A program made the position numbers and the translations under genes. Source: Voacanga thouarsii (lineage: Eukaryota; Streptophyta; Magnoliopsida; Gentianales; Apocynaceae). Taken from it: a stretch of 64,000 nucleotides of DNA. The stretch is taken from positions 4,278,001 to 4,342,000 of the forward strand of contig JANUWF010001491.1 of NCBI GenBank assembly GCA_026120185.1, given 5' to 3'. The notes beneath the pieces are model-generated. The model had not been told where the DNA came from. It worked only from the letters and a program-made list of their open reading frames with translations, and ran no database searches. Shown piece by piece: positions 23,353-34,616 of the stretch (positions are counted from its first letter, which is position 1; every line of letters begins with the position of its first letter).

Positions 23353-24120
23353 ATTAGATGCATTAGTGATTCTTGTGTTGCCAATACAAATTTATCTATT
23401 TAGTGGCATGAAGAAGCTTCCCAACGATTGTGTGATAAAAAAAAACACTTAGTTAAGATTATTGAGGAGAATCATAAGTTCATGCTGGCCCATACATTCG
23501 ATCAAGAGCGGCTATGAGGGGCAATTGCATGTTGTGGCAAGAGAGGTGTTTGATTCTACTCTATATACTCATAATTTTAATATTTGTTTGTCATATGATT
23601 TCTTAGGTTCCTCCCACTTCTTGGAGAACAATTGTCCCAATGATGATGTACGGAGTTTAACATGCCTCAAGAAGTTGGATTTATCATTTATTCTAAGAAA
23701 CTCTTTGAGGATGCTAACGAATTCTACCCTTCACCCCAATCTCAAGGAGGTAACTTAGTATTTGTAAAAGCATTGAAAAGTAAGGATTTCTTGATCTCAT
23801 CTTTAAGAACTAAAATACTAAGTTTAAAGGGGAATCTTAATCATGAACATTCTTTTGAAGGGTTGAAAAGTGATTTCAAGCTTGATACATATTTTAGAAA
23901 CCATGTGCACTTATATGTTAACCACAATATTTGTGTGTCTAAAGAAATGTTAGAGAAAGAGGTTTATGTGTTTTGCTTTAGTGAGAAAAAATTATTTTCA
24001 TAAACCTTCTATTTTTCGAAAACCTCTCTCCATTCTACATTAATCATACCTATCTTCTATTTTGAGCTTTCATTTCTTTTTAAAAGATTTGATGAGGAAG
24101 CATGATGAGTATGAAAAGTT
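23353..24120 (+). pseudogene. Unidentified ORF fragments in element C
   Basis: Three frames chain here. A stretch from about 23445 gives KIIEENHKFMLAHTFDQER. 23462-23758 gives YEGQLHVVAREVFDSTLY and LGSSHFLENNCPNDD. 23662-24003 gives QEVGFIIYSKKLFEDANEFY and ends with KEMLEKEVYVFCFSEKKLFS. Codon-like structure across shifting frames suggests a decayed gene of perhaps 200 residues. It carries no Gag, protease, RT or integrase motif that I recognise. It may be a captured host gene fragment or an element-specific protein. Confidence 0.4.
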
Positions 24121-24158
24121 TTTGTTTTGTATTTTAATTTTAGCCTTCTTCTTTAGTT

Positions 24159-24189
<31 letters not shown>

Positions 24190-26110
24190 GGTGTGTTTTT
24201 ATTTTATTATTAATTTTTTGTGCTTTTATTTGTGTTTTGTTTTACAGGAATAAAGTCCTCTTAGACAAGCCCATCTCTCTACCTCAAGTTTGGATATCTA
24301 TTGGAGCATTATTGCACTTGAGAAGTATTACTTAAACTTTCTACCCCTTTATTGTTTTTGGTCCCTTTGGAGATGCTTTCTTGTGTTTATTTTTTGCCAA
24401 GGAGGACATTGTCCAATTTAACTGTGGGGAAGTGGTTTGGTGATATACTTTGTCCAAGATTTTATCAATTTTATTTTGGGCACAAAGTTTGAAAAATTGG
24501 AGCTACCCTGTCATGGAAGTATTGTCGTTCTTATCTCTTCTCGTTTATTTTTTTGGTCCTGTGGCAATAGTTCCTTGCTCTATTTGTTTGGTCATTGAGG
24601 ACAATATCCAGTTTAAGTGTGGGGGAGTAGTTAGAATGAGAATTGTTCTATGCTTTATTCTTCTTTAAATTCTTCTTTGAACCTTTGTGCACCCTTTGAG
24701 CAAATTTTCAAAATTTTCAAAATTTTTCAGATTTTTATTTAACTTTTAGGATGTATTTTTAATACATGTCTTTGTGATAGATTATAGAGCATATGTTCTA
24801 GATCATTTATGGCTTATGCATGACTTTTTGCACTCACTTGGATGAAGTAGTTCTTGATCTAATGCTTTGCATTGTTCTTAAACCTGTTTTTCTACTAAAC
24901 TTCATGGAATATTCTAGAACTTACTTGAGTATTTCTCGAGGCGAAATAAGAAAGACAGTCATGATTTCACTTAGGGATAACGGTAATAGGCCTTCTTTGG
25001 ATATTTTGAGCTTTTCAAGCCTACCTATTGTTATATTATCTCTAGTGCCTATTTTGAGTCTAAATTGTTGATTTCTTTCTTGAAAACCCATCACAATATT
25101 TTGTCCATTGCTTGTTGCTAAGAGTTTGAATGATTTTCCAAATCTTTATGCTCTTGATGGATGAAAGTATATGTAAGAGAATGTTGAGAGATAATGTTGG
25201 GATAAAGATCATAATTTGTTACTTTCAGTCATGGATCAATAATGAGTTGAGCTCGAAAGAGGAAAGGAAGCAAAGAAAGAGAAGAAAAAGAATAGACGGA
25301 TTGAAAAAACAAAACAATAAGCTGCTAAGAAGAATTGAAAAAAAGAAACAAGGGAGAAAGAAAAAACAACAGCAACAGTGAAAACAAGAGAGGAGTGAGA
25401 GAAAAGACAAGTGAGTGAAGAAGAAAAGAAAAGATCACAAAAGGAATGGTGATTGAGCTGTAAAAGTTAAAGTTAATATTAAAGTACTTGACACCATTGT
25501 TGGAAAATTTGAGTGATTTTGTGAAAGAAATAGAGAAGAGTAAATGAGGAAAAGAAAAAGAAAAAATACAGGATTTGCTTGAGTGGAGTTGTAATTTGCT
25601 AAACAAGGTTATGGTTTGATTGATTCTTGGAATAGGAGAGCAAGAAGAGTTCGAAATTATTATTTTATTTTGTTTATCCTTTTCTTGCGAACTCTCAGTT
25701 TCTTTGATATTTGATTCTCTTATATCCTTTGTTTGATAAGCTACATTACAAGCCTTTAGCCTTACATTACAAGCTTAAAAGTCCTACTTGATCTAAGTAG
25801 AATTATGATATGTCTTGGATTAGTGGAGAGAGTATATGAAAAGTAAGCCTATGGAATGCATATTCTTCTTGAGCTAAATTCTTTCCAATGGTTTGAGGAT
25901 ATTGTGAAGTATTGAGATGGTTCTACTAAGTCATTTATCACTAACACAAGTCTTGCATTTGTTGTGAAAGATGTAGTAGCATGTGTTTTATCTTCTGGAA
26001 TGAAGAAAGCATTGAAGATATTGTTTTGAAATTGATTGAGTGATTTGTTGAACCTTGTGTTTTCCTACTTGTTCTTGATACTTTGCTTGAGGAAAAGCAA
26101 AGAGCTAAGT
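24121..26110 (+). mobile_element. Element C internal region, right part (non-coding)
   Basis: This region holds an (attt)n microsatellite (24160-24192), a ttttacag/gaataaag junction at 24240 that looks like an intron end, two early PPT-like purine boxes (tgtggggaagtgg near 24423 and agtgtgggggagtag near 24616) and a purine-rich tract (25250-25440). The Lys-rich ORF at 25130-25381 and its antisense partners are low complexity. No retroviral domain is present, so C is a gag-pol-less element of the LARD type. Confidence 0.65.
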
Positions 26111-26120
26111 GTGGGGGAAT
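26111..26120 (+). other. Polypurine tract of element C
   Basis: GTGGGGGAAT lies immediately before TGATAGGGGC, the start of the 3' LTR. The wider word aagtgtgggggaat is typical of Athila/Tat-like elements and their non-autonomous relatives. Confidence 0.8.
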
Positions 26121-26256
26121 TGATAGGGGCTAAATTAGTCATATTTTTCCTAGTTATTGGAGGCTCTTTTGCGATACATTTTGTTTAATAACTAGTCATA
26201 TTCCTTCATATTTGAGATTTTACCCTTGTAAAGGTATTTTGTTTATTATTACAGAT
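26121..26256 (+). repeat. Element C 3' LTR stump
   Basis: 136 bp matches the start of the 5' LTR (8589-8726) and then stops within ttattattacagat. Beyond it the sequence is unrelated. The expected remainder of the LTR, the target duplication (gtcca) and the rest of element A's 5' LTR do not follow, so a rearrangement or deletion broke the element here. Confidence 0.85.
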
Positions 26257-27076
26257 AAGCAAGAATTGAAAGTGAACTTGAAAGATTGTGGTAAAATTGA
26301 AAGCAACAAGTTTACTTAAGCTATATATCAAACACCTTGAGTGCAATTTTTGGAATTGAAAATATAGCATAATTTTAAAGTAAATCAAGCCAACATTTTC
26401 AGCATCGCACAACAAATTTTCAATCCTCAATGACATAGTAACAACAAAGCACAAGTCAAGTACGAAAAACACAAAGGAACCTCAAAGAAAACTTGCCCTT
26501 TTTGAAGCTTAAATTTAAGTTATGAGATTCACTATTTTTGAAGTCTTTCTCTTTGGAAACAAGCTTTGATAAAGATGACAGCTTTTCTTGCAATGATACC
26601 AATTTTCATATGAGCTCATTGGGGATAATTTTTGGGTGAATTTCATGGCTAAAATTAGGGAAAATTACATGACCCACTAAGTAACTAAAATAGTGAATTT
26701 TAGATAGAAAATGCACACCCAAGCCCAGGCACTAGAAACCTAGGACAAAATAAAGAACCTAAAACTTAAGAATAATAAGTTAAGTTATCCAAATCACAAT
26801 CCAAGACCCTTGATTAAAATTAGAAATCAAGAACTTTGAAGAAGGGATCTAGGCAACTGAACTAACTCCTACTTAAGAACTGTAGGAAACAATAACCAAA
26901 TACCCTATTTTGGTAAGGCAATTTGATCTATCTTGAAAGAATTTATAGGCTCGTTCAAAAGTAAGGAATGAAATCCTAAGAACTTATCTTAGTTTTCATG
27001 GAAAACCTACGAGAAAACTCTTCAAGAGTGTCTTTGATATAAACTCAAAAAATCCAAATTACATTTACAATGATAG
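26257..27076. other. Unassigned AT-rich tract, probable decayed gypsy LTR
   Basis: No ORF beyond chance (26206-26472 minus is spurious). Words near 26930-27020 (ggctcgttcaaaag, cctaagaacttatctta) recur loosely near 28105-28150, suggesting two decayed copies of one LTR, perhaps that of relic G. I cannot define ends. Confidence 0.35.
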
Positions 27077-27600
27077 TGTAAAACCCCATCCTAAACCGAC
27101 TCTTAGAAAGGGAGGAAGACCATGCATTGCATTATTTATGAGAAGTATATGTTATATGTTTAATTATATGCTTATAGATATATAAGTGTCTTGTGTGTAA
27201 TTTAATTATTTGGCTATTAAGCTGAGTCGCTTCATTTAGCTTGCATACACTTTTTTGAGAATGTATTAGATTATCTTGTTTACTTATTTTGCTTTAGAGA
27301 GAATATAAGTAGGATGTTAAAGTACAGGGGACTTTTACTGGAAAATAGGTCACAATAGTATAGTTGTTTAATGGAAAGAATGTTGGATTCTTGGTTGGTT
27401 AATTGTGGTTTGAAGGTTTCCTCTTGCTTGAGTATATTTTTATTTCCCCATTAGCACTTGCACCTACTCCAGCTACTATTTCCATTTTTAGGCTGGAGAA
27501 TATCTCATAAAGACTTGATACTAAAATCTCTCCATTTATTATACTCTTACCTTTTTTATGGTTCCAACTTTTATTGTTATTTCTTTTACTTATTGTAACA
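27077..27600 (+). repeat. LTR fragment of a third chromovirus-like family
   Basis: It starts TGTAAAACCCCATCC, closely like the LTR starts of B (TGTGAAACCCCAGTC) and D (TGTAATACCCCGCC). It shares catgcattgcat with D. A degenerate tRNA-like segment falls at about 27354-27421, in the same relative place as in B and D. The 3' end is not clear (a candidate CA is at 27600) and no target duplication was found. Confidence 0.5.
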
Positions 27601-28769
27601 TCCTTTCCTTAGGCATTTTGATTAGTGACTACATGTTATTAACTAAGCATATGAATGAAGGATTAGAACAAGAAATGACCAATTTAATTAAAAGAACATT
27701 TTGGGGAGATAAAAATTTTTAGATACGTCGACGTAATTTTTTATGCGAAATTGATATAATCTTGAGTGCTTTAATGGATAGAACAATTGGTAATAATGAG
27801 CACAAATTGTAGCTCAAATAGGGAAACCCAAATAAGGGAAGTTTGTAGAAAAAAAAAGAAGGAAAATATCTATGTATCCACACTCTAGCAAACCCTTGAA
27901 GAACTTAGCATAAAAAAACCATAAGAATAGTAGCAAGATCTACTATAAATTTACCCAAATATCCTTAAAACAACAAAGGCAATCAAGAATATAAGAAGTA
28001 GAATGATAGGTACTCAAATAATGGAATTCAAGTTACCTTAGAAGAGTAAAGCAACTAAAACCTAATTAAGAGAAACTATATTGGATTATCCACAAGATTT
28101 TGAGACTCATTCAAAAGGAGGACTAAGCCCTAAACATGATCTTAAATATGATGAACAAGGACGCAAAGACGTCTCAAGACTCTTTTTTCAAATTTGAATA
28201 AAGTAGATTGTTTATTTTGTGAAATCACCAAAAAGATGTATTTATATTATTCGAACCCAAGCTAAGTGACTCCTAAGACCCATAGATAAAATAAGGCCTT
28301 AAAAAATCTTTGCATAGTGTTTCAAGTAGAAAGAAACTTGAGAAAATCTTCAAAAACAGAAAAACAAGGCTTGGGGCCTGACCCGACCTAGTGCTGGGTC
28401 TACGCTGGAATTCCAGTGAATCTCGGGGCAGAATGCACGTGGTGCCAGCTTAGCAAGTTGGGCCTAGTGCTGGGTTTGCATTGGTCCACTGGGCCTCAAA
28501 GATTTCACCCTCCTTTGGCACAGGCTTGAGTTGTTATTGGGATCCTTTTCGATAGCCACCAAATCAAGCTCTTGGCTGCCTTCATCATACTTCTAAATGT
28601 CTTCCATCCTCAAACATGTTTGTAGGAACAATTAGATATCACCATGGAACCTCTTGGTCTTTGTTCATGTCATTTGTCCTTGGAAGATCGTTCCCCCTTC
28701 TTGAGATTGAACCAATTGTCTAGCTTAATTCATATTATGTTCCTTTTCTTGAAATTAATTCTTCTATGA
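27601..28769. other. Unassigned tract between LTR fragment and relic G
   Basis: AT-rich and without ORFs until about 28380. There a GC-richer patch (28380-28500) carries a direct repeat of cctagtgctgggt about 80 bp apart. It probably belongs to the 3' LTR and 3' UTR of the minus-strand gypsy relic G, but I cannot prove this. Confidence 0.35.
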
Positions 28770-29575
28770 ATCATGGTGTACATCAAAAGAAGTTAAGTCT
28801 CTAACATTAAATGTTGCACTCACTTTATACTTACCGGATAAATAGATCTTATAGGCATTTTTTGTCAACTTGGGTAACGACTTGGAAGGGCCCATCGCCT
28901 CTTGTGTCTAATTTGCTTCTTCGTTAGGTGAAAAATCTCTCCTTGAGAAGGTGCACACATACCCAATCGCCGGACTCAAATGACACCTTTTTCCTTCCTT
29001 CATTTCACTTAAGGGCGACTTCTTCATTTCATTTTATAATAGTTACCTTCACATTTTCATAGAGAGTCTTCACCAATTTTACCTTTTTGGCTCCATCAAG
29101 GTTCAATCGTTCACGTATAGGAATAGAAACCAAATCCAAGGGAGTTAGAGGATTAAAACCATATACAGTTTCAAAGGGAGAATAAGAAGTAGTAGAGTGA
29201 ATGACCCTGTTGCAGGTAAACTCAATGTGCGGCAACTATTCTTCCCAATTCTTCAAGTTCTTTTTTATAATGGTCCTTAATAGTTGGATAAGTGTTTGGT
29301 TGACCACTTCCATTTATCCATCCATTTGAGGGTGGCAAGTTGTGGAAAACAAAAGTTTAGTGCCAAGTTTGTTCGTTAAGACCCTCCAAAAATGACTAAG
29401 GAATTTAGTGTCTCTATCCGATACAATAGTCTATGGAACCCCATGCATTCTCACCACTTCTTTAAATAATAAATCTACAATATAGGAAGTATCATTAGTC
29501 TTGGAACAAGCCATAAAATGAGTCGTTTTGAGAATCTATCAACATGCACAAATATGGAATCCTGGACAATTGATG
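28770..29575 (-). pseudogene. Gypsy relic G integrase
   Basis: The minus strand carries gypsy integrase: [15 protein letters not shown] (near 29380-29430, second catalytic Asp present), EVVNQTL (Glu), then open stretch 29029-29235 with SYSPFETVYGFNPLTPLDL. A degenerate GDWVCVHLLKERF and GDGPFQV region to about 28850 belongs to the C-terminal domain. The family is clearly different from A, B and D; no chromodomain is visible. Many stops. The N-terminal zinc finger and the first catalytic Asp region are lost by a deletion that joins RNase H to integrase at about 29575. Confidence 0.85.
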
Positions 29576-30592
29576 GCCACCCAGGACAATTTGTCACTAA
29601 AATATCGAATAGGCATTCAGTCTTGGGTTAGAACCGCACCTATCCTTATCCTACTCTCATCACATTCTTTATTAAATGCCTTGTCAAAGTTAGGTAGGAT
29701 GAGTTTTGAAGCTTGGCTCAATTTGTCCTTGAGGATTTGAAAGGCTTGTTGTTGGGCTTCCTCCAACTTAAATCCCACATTTTTCATCACTATTTCGGTT
29801 AGAGGGGTTGCTAGGGTGTAAAAATTCTTGATGAATTTGCTATAGAAACTAGCTAGCCAATAGAAACTTCGAACTTGGGTAATGGTGATAGGGGTTGGAC
29901 AATCTTAGATGGCTCTTTACTTTTTCCTTATCAACCTTAATCCCCTTAGTACTCAAAACATACCCAAAGAATGTAATCCTCTCCAAACACAAAGAGCATT
30001 TGTCTAAGTTAGTATACAATCTCTCCCTTCTAAGAACAACAAGCACACAATGAAGATGATTCAAGTGATCCACATATAATTTGATATAAATCAATGTATC
30101 ATCAAAGTGCACAATAACAAACTTCTCAGTGAATTCTCTTAAAACATGATGCATTAGATGCATGAAAGTGCTAGGAGCATTTGATAATCCAAAAGGCATG
30201 CCACTCATGCAATCCTTATTTAGTTCTAAAGGCCATTTTCCATTCATCCTATTCCCTAATGCTAATTTAGTAATAATAGAATTTCAAACCAATTTTAGAA
30301 AAAATGCATGCACTAAACAACTCATCAAGCAAGTCATCTAGTCTAGCAATGGGATAGCGATACTTAACCTTGATATTGTTGATAGCATGACAATCCAAAC
30401 ACAAGCATCACGTCCCATTCTTATTGGGAACCAAGTGAACTGGAACTGTACATAGGCATAGACTCTCTTTCACATGTCCCTTCTAAAGTAATTCCTCCAC
30501 TTGCTTTTGTAATTTCGTAACCTTCTCCGGATTGGACCTATAGGCCTATCGGCTAAGGATGATGGCTTCGGGCATAAAGTCTATTTAATGCT
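29576..30592 (-). pseudogene. Gypsy relic G reverse transcriptase and start of RNase H
   Basis: 29849-30247 reads [20 protein letters not shown], then the catalytic box [11 protein letters not shown] and the [16 protein letters not shown] thumb ([15 protein letters not shown]). Upstream to about 30570 the fingers are readable in another frame (VPVHLVPNKNGT, CHAINNIKVKYRYPIARLDD) with at least five stops. Downstream, 29640-29850 shows the RT-RNase H connection (NVGFKLEEAQQQAFQILKDK). It is cut at 30592 by a C-type LTR, so the element's 5' part is missing. Confidence 0.85.
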
Positions 30593-32232
30593 TGATAGGG
30601 CCAAAATTAGTCATATATTTTCTAATTATTGGAGGCTATTTTGTGATACATTTTGTACAATAACTGGTCATATTCCTTCATATTTGAGATTTTACCATTG
30701 GAAAGGTATTTTTTGCATTATTTCAAATTTTAGGGGTAAAATAAGGCAAAAAGATCGCTAAACAGAATATAGATTTTACCATTGGAAAGGTATTTTGTAC
30801 ATTATTTTAGATTTTAGGGGTAAAACAAGGCAACAACATTGCAAAATAGAGCAGAGGCTGCGCCAACTATGGCAGAGGAACCGACGCCAGTCACGTGCTA
30901 TTGGCATGCATTTCGAGGCGACGAAAAAAATCAATGAGACGAATCAGAATAGAACCGAACTGGCACTGGTTGGGAAGCTGGAACCGGCATCGGCAGCACT
31001 CTGGAAAACATTGCAAGGAGTCAAGAAAAAATCGATGAACAACTAAAGAAATAAAACACAACTGGCGTCGGCTCTAGGCAGCCAAGGCGGTGCCGGCTGT
31101 ATCCTGATATTAAGGCGGTGTTTCAAGTTTTACACGCGATTTTTGGTAGTTTGCAAAATTTTATTATCTTCCTACTTCTAATCGGCCAAAAACCCTACAC
31201 CAATGAGTTTAGGCACTTCCTAAGCCTATAAATAGATGGAAAACACAAGGAAAAATGGAGGAATTCATAGATCATAGCAAAAAGCCACTCGAATCAAAGG
31301 AGGAATTCTTCAATTCAATGAGGGTTGTGCAAGAGTGTTTACAAAGAAAGAAGAAGGAGGCTTATCTATGAGTTCTTTCTTTTACTTTGTTTTCTTTTTC
31401 TTCAACAATAATAGGTCAATTTTTTTATTATAATTTGATATTGTTTTAGGTATTCATGATTTTTTGATTTATTTGATCTTTTGATTAATTGATTATTCTT
31501 CTTGATATTTAATTACTTGTGCTTATTACGAGATTAATTGGTTGTCTATTTTCATTAACTTACTAGATTAAAAGGGTTGATGGTGGTTTCAATTTATTAA
31601 TTTCATATTTCACTGGCGATTAACTTACATGACCAAGGGGCTTAATTACTAAGGACTGAGTAATTAATGGTTAATTCATGTCTGCTAGACTAAGGATTCA
31701 TTGATTAATTTCATGCATTAAATTTGCCAAACCAAGGAAATTTAATCAATGACTGTGTTTAATGCATCTTTTAGGTGAATTAGTTGAGACAGACCTAGTG
31801 ATACAAATTTATCTAGAGGATAGTGATTTCATGGATTGGCCAATGAAGTGAATCTATCTTAATCTTTCATGATACGAAGAGAATAATTAGTTAGGATAAC
31901 GATTGAATACTTTAAGATCATGTTTGTCATAACAATGGTTTCAGTTACATAATTCTCCATCCTTGACATGTATATATTCTTTTATTTTATTTTCTTTTGT
32001 TTAATTATTATTTTTATTTATTTTTCACTTTATTGAGTCGGTTAAACAATGAGAGAAAAGTGATTAATGCATACTTATTCCTTGAGGATCGACACTCATT
32101 TGAACTCTATGCTCTGTTAATGATGAGTACGCTTACTCATATTTGTAATTTGGAGTTAACATTTTAATTTAAACTTGGATTGAGAATGTTCTTATTTTTA
32201 TATAATTTTTATACCCAAATAAATACGCATTA
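30593..32232 (+). repeat. Lone element C-type LTR (C2)
   Basis: It begins TGATAGGGCCAAAATTAG and follows the element C 5' LTR to its end (about 32232, where the terminal CA is altered). It carries an extra copy of ~86 bp: 30686-30770 is repeated at 30771-30855. Neither PBS nor PPT flanks it, so it is a solo LTR or recombination product. The bases on each side (ATGCT and GATTA) do not match as a target duplication. ORF 30795-31046 is spurious. Confidence 0.8.
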
Positions 32233-32604
32233 GATTACTATAAGGAAATGAAAGTGATGTTAATAAGAACTGAAAACCAAGAAGACCCTAGAGCTAAAAG
32301 GGCTAGGTTCTTGGGAGGATTGAAGAGAGAAATAGCAAATTTGATAGAATTGCGCTCTTGTGACCATTTTGAGGATATGGTTCATGCCACTGTGAAGATT
32401 GAAAGGTAACAAAATAGGAGGACCTTTGCTAAGCCCACACTTTAGAATCCAAACACCACTAGCAAAATGCCTACTAAATGGGATGATGCTTCAAAACCTT
32501 TCCAAATGGAGTACAATAATCTAAGGGAAGGATGGAAACCTAGGGAGGATTGGAAGAGGATAAAGGAAAATCTATAGAGAGGCCACAATAAAATAGAGAC
32601 ATCA
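32233..32604 (+). pseudogene. Gypsy Gag fragment
   Basis: The plus-strand frame reads DYYKEMKVMLIRTENQEDPR, ARFLGGLKREIANLIEL, FEDMVHATVKIERQ and a basic tail with WKPREDWKRIK. This is the middle of a plant gypsy Gag (retrotrans_gag type) of the lineage to which relic G's pol could belong, but on the opposite strand to G. It begins abruptly at the C2 LTR end and stops at the B array's first LTR. One stop follows KIER. Confidence 0.75.
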
Positions 32605-34548
32605 TGTGAAACCCCAGTCAAAACCAACCTTAGAGTAACGGGGTTGGGGTGCATATCATATTTCACGGCATGTTTGAATATATTTTTATATGATTTTACG
32701 TACATTGAATTTGTGTTTTATAGTATAGAGGGCTTGATTTTGACTATTGAGTGAGAAGGGCAAAATGGAAATTTTTGCTTGAGGTGGCAAAAGGGAGATA
32801 ACTTGAGGATTGAATAGGAAAATATCTTTTTAGAGGGAAAATAAGAACAAGAGTTGTTGTGGTATAGTGGTTAGAGCCTTAGAATTAATTCTTGAGGTCT
32901 TGGGTTCAAATTCCATCATAAGAGCTTTAGCTTGGTTAAATTTTATTTTTGCTTGGGAAGTAATATTTTTGGCCTTATGAGCTTGGAGTAGGGTAGAAAT
33001 GTTGTCCTAAGAGAGACATGATAGGAGTATCCTCATCCTACTCTTTTGCCTACACAAAATTCCTAAGGGGAATCCATTTCCTCTTGATCCTTAATTTTTC
33101 CTATTTCTCAATTCATTAGCTTGTTCAAATTGTTCAAGCCAATTTTATTCTAGAATAATTCCAACAATATGTTGTGGCTTTGTAGGTTCAAAATGTCTTA
33201 GTAAGATACATCTTATGGACGAAACCATGGAAGGGGGGGAAAGGATTTCAAGTGAATTAAATTCCTTAGTGAACTTTTTAAAAACTTTACTCTAGCTAAG
33301 TTCATTTTCCTTCATGCATGGAACTGAAAATTTTCCCAGCTTTATGTGCTTTCAAGGTGTCGAAATTCTTAGCCACTATTCCCTCCCAAATGCTGCCAAA
33401 AAATGGCCATTTTGATCAGCTTAGAACTTGGATTTTTCTGGCCATTTTCGGATTGCACAAAAGTTGTGCAAAACCAGGAAAATTCCTGGGCAAATTCACA
33501 ACTTAGGAGGTCCGAAACCAAGCAGTTTTCTTCCTATTTTTGTTCAGCGTCTTAGCCACATTTTTCCTCCATGAAGAAGGCTAGAAACTAGCCTTGAAAA
33601 GCTCTGAAATTCCCCTTCAAACTCCCAGCAAACCGACTGGAATAGGGCTGTCGAAAAACTGCCCAGAAAATTCCAGCAAGCAGCAAAAACTTGTGAAGAA
33701 ATTTTCCAGCCTTGGTTCCTAATTCATCCCTAGCCAAAACTCCTCCCTTCTTCTGCACAAATCACCCTTAAACCTTCAGTAACTGAACTCCATTATCCTC
33801 CTCAAGCTTCTACGTGAAAATCCAGTCATGGCTGCCTAAAAGATTTCCAAAAAAAAAAATATGCAAACATGATCTGATTTGGATACCAAAATTCCCGCCA
33901 CCATGATTTAAGAACTTTCTATAAAATATACCTCAAACAACTAGACCTTCTGTTCACCATTACAGTCAGTATTTTTGGCCACCTTTAGCCTCCCTCAACC
34001 AGCATTCATCTAGCCAAAACACTGCCAGCAATTCGGCCATGGCAAACTTCCAAAAGCTCTCCCATGATAAAAGATATTCCTGAATATTTAGTTTCCAAAT
34101 TTGCTTCCCAAAAATATTCTTCAAGGATTTCAACAACTAGCCTTTCCTTTTCCCTTCCAAACCACAAAATTAGCTACCAAAACCCTTCAAGTAGTCGGCC
34201 AACCCTAATCTTTACATAATTTCGGCAGCTCCAATCCCAAAAGCTCTCTACTCTCTTCGACATCAAGAACACACAACACACAAAGAACACCTACTCCTTC
34301 CTTTCACCCAATACTCTCCCAAATCACTTTAAACTCCTTCTAAAATTTCCAGATTGAACCTATACACTACCATGAGTCCATCAATACCATTCTTAACATC
34401 AAACACCAAAATCCAAGTTGATATTTTGGATAAAAAATCAGAAATTTTGTGAAGGCTCAAGAACACCTTCAAGGTAGGTTTGTTCTAACAACTTTATCTT
34501 CTCCAATCTTGATCTCTAATGAATATATATATGAATAAACATACTAAT

Positions 34549-34588
<40 letters not shown>

Positions 34589-34616
34589 GGCCTAATCTCT
34601 CTCCTCTTGGCTGAGT
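32605..34616 (+). repeat. B array LTR 1 (5'), 3' half and PBS deleted
   Basis: It starts TGTGAAACCCCAGTC and matches the central LTR (38199 onward, then 51493 onward) to the CT tract at 34553-34584 and the following ctcttggc. There the sequence jumps straight to ggcacccgcctatcc, which in B2 lies in the leader ORF at 55038. About 2.5 kb (LTR 3' half, PBS and leader start) is therefore missing. The junction lies on a 4-bp shared word, tggc. The tRNA-like module is at 32853-32920. Five bases before the LTR are catca. Confidence 0.9.
32853..32920 (+). other. tRNA-like module in B LTR 1 (Pol III A and B boxes)
   Basis: TGGTATAGTGG fits the tRNA A-box consensus TRGYNNARNGG, and GGTTCAAATTCC about 30 bp later is close to the B box GGTTCGANTCC. 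A T-arm can nearly pair, but acceptor and anticodon stems do not form well, so it is not a tRNA gene. It lies about 250 bp from the LTR start. Confidence 0.6.

Noticed and set aside
25130..25410. Lys-rich ORF and its antisense Phe/Leu-rich ORFs.
   Set aside because: Low-complexity purine tract in the 3' part of element C, not coding.
27775..27779. gatag as a target duplication for the LTR fragment at 27077 (preceded by gatag at 27072-27076).
   Set aside because: The sequence before the second gatag does not end in an LTR-like CA, so the match is likely chance.
32853..32920. A functional tRNA gene.
   Set aside because: A and B boxes fit but acceptor and anticodon stems do not pair and no anticodon can be assigned. 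Kept only as a tRNA-like module.
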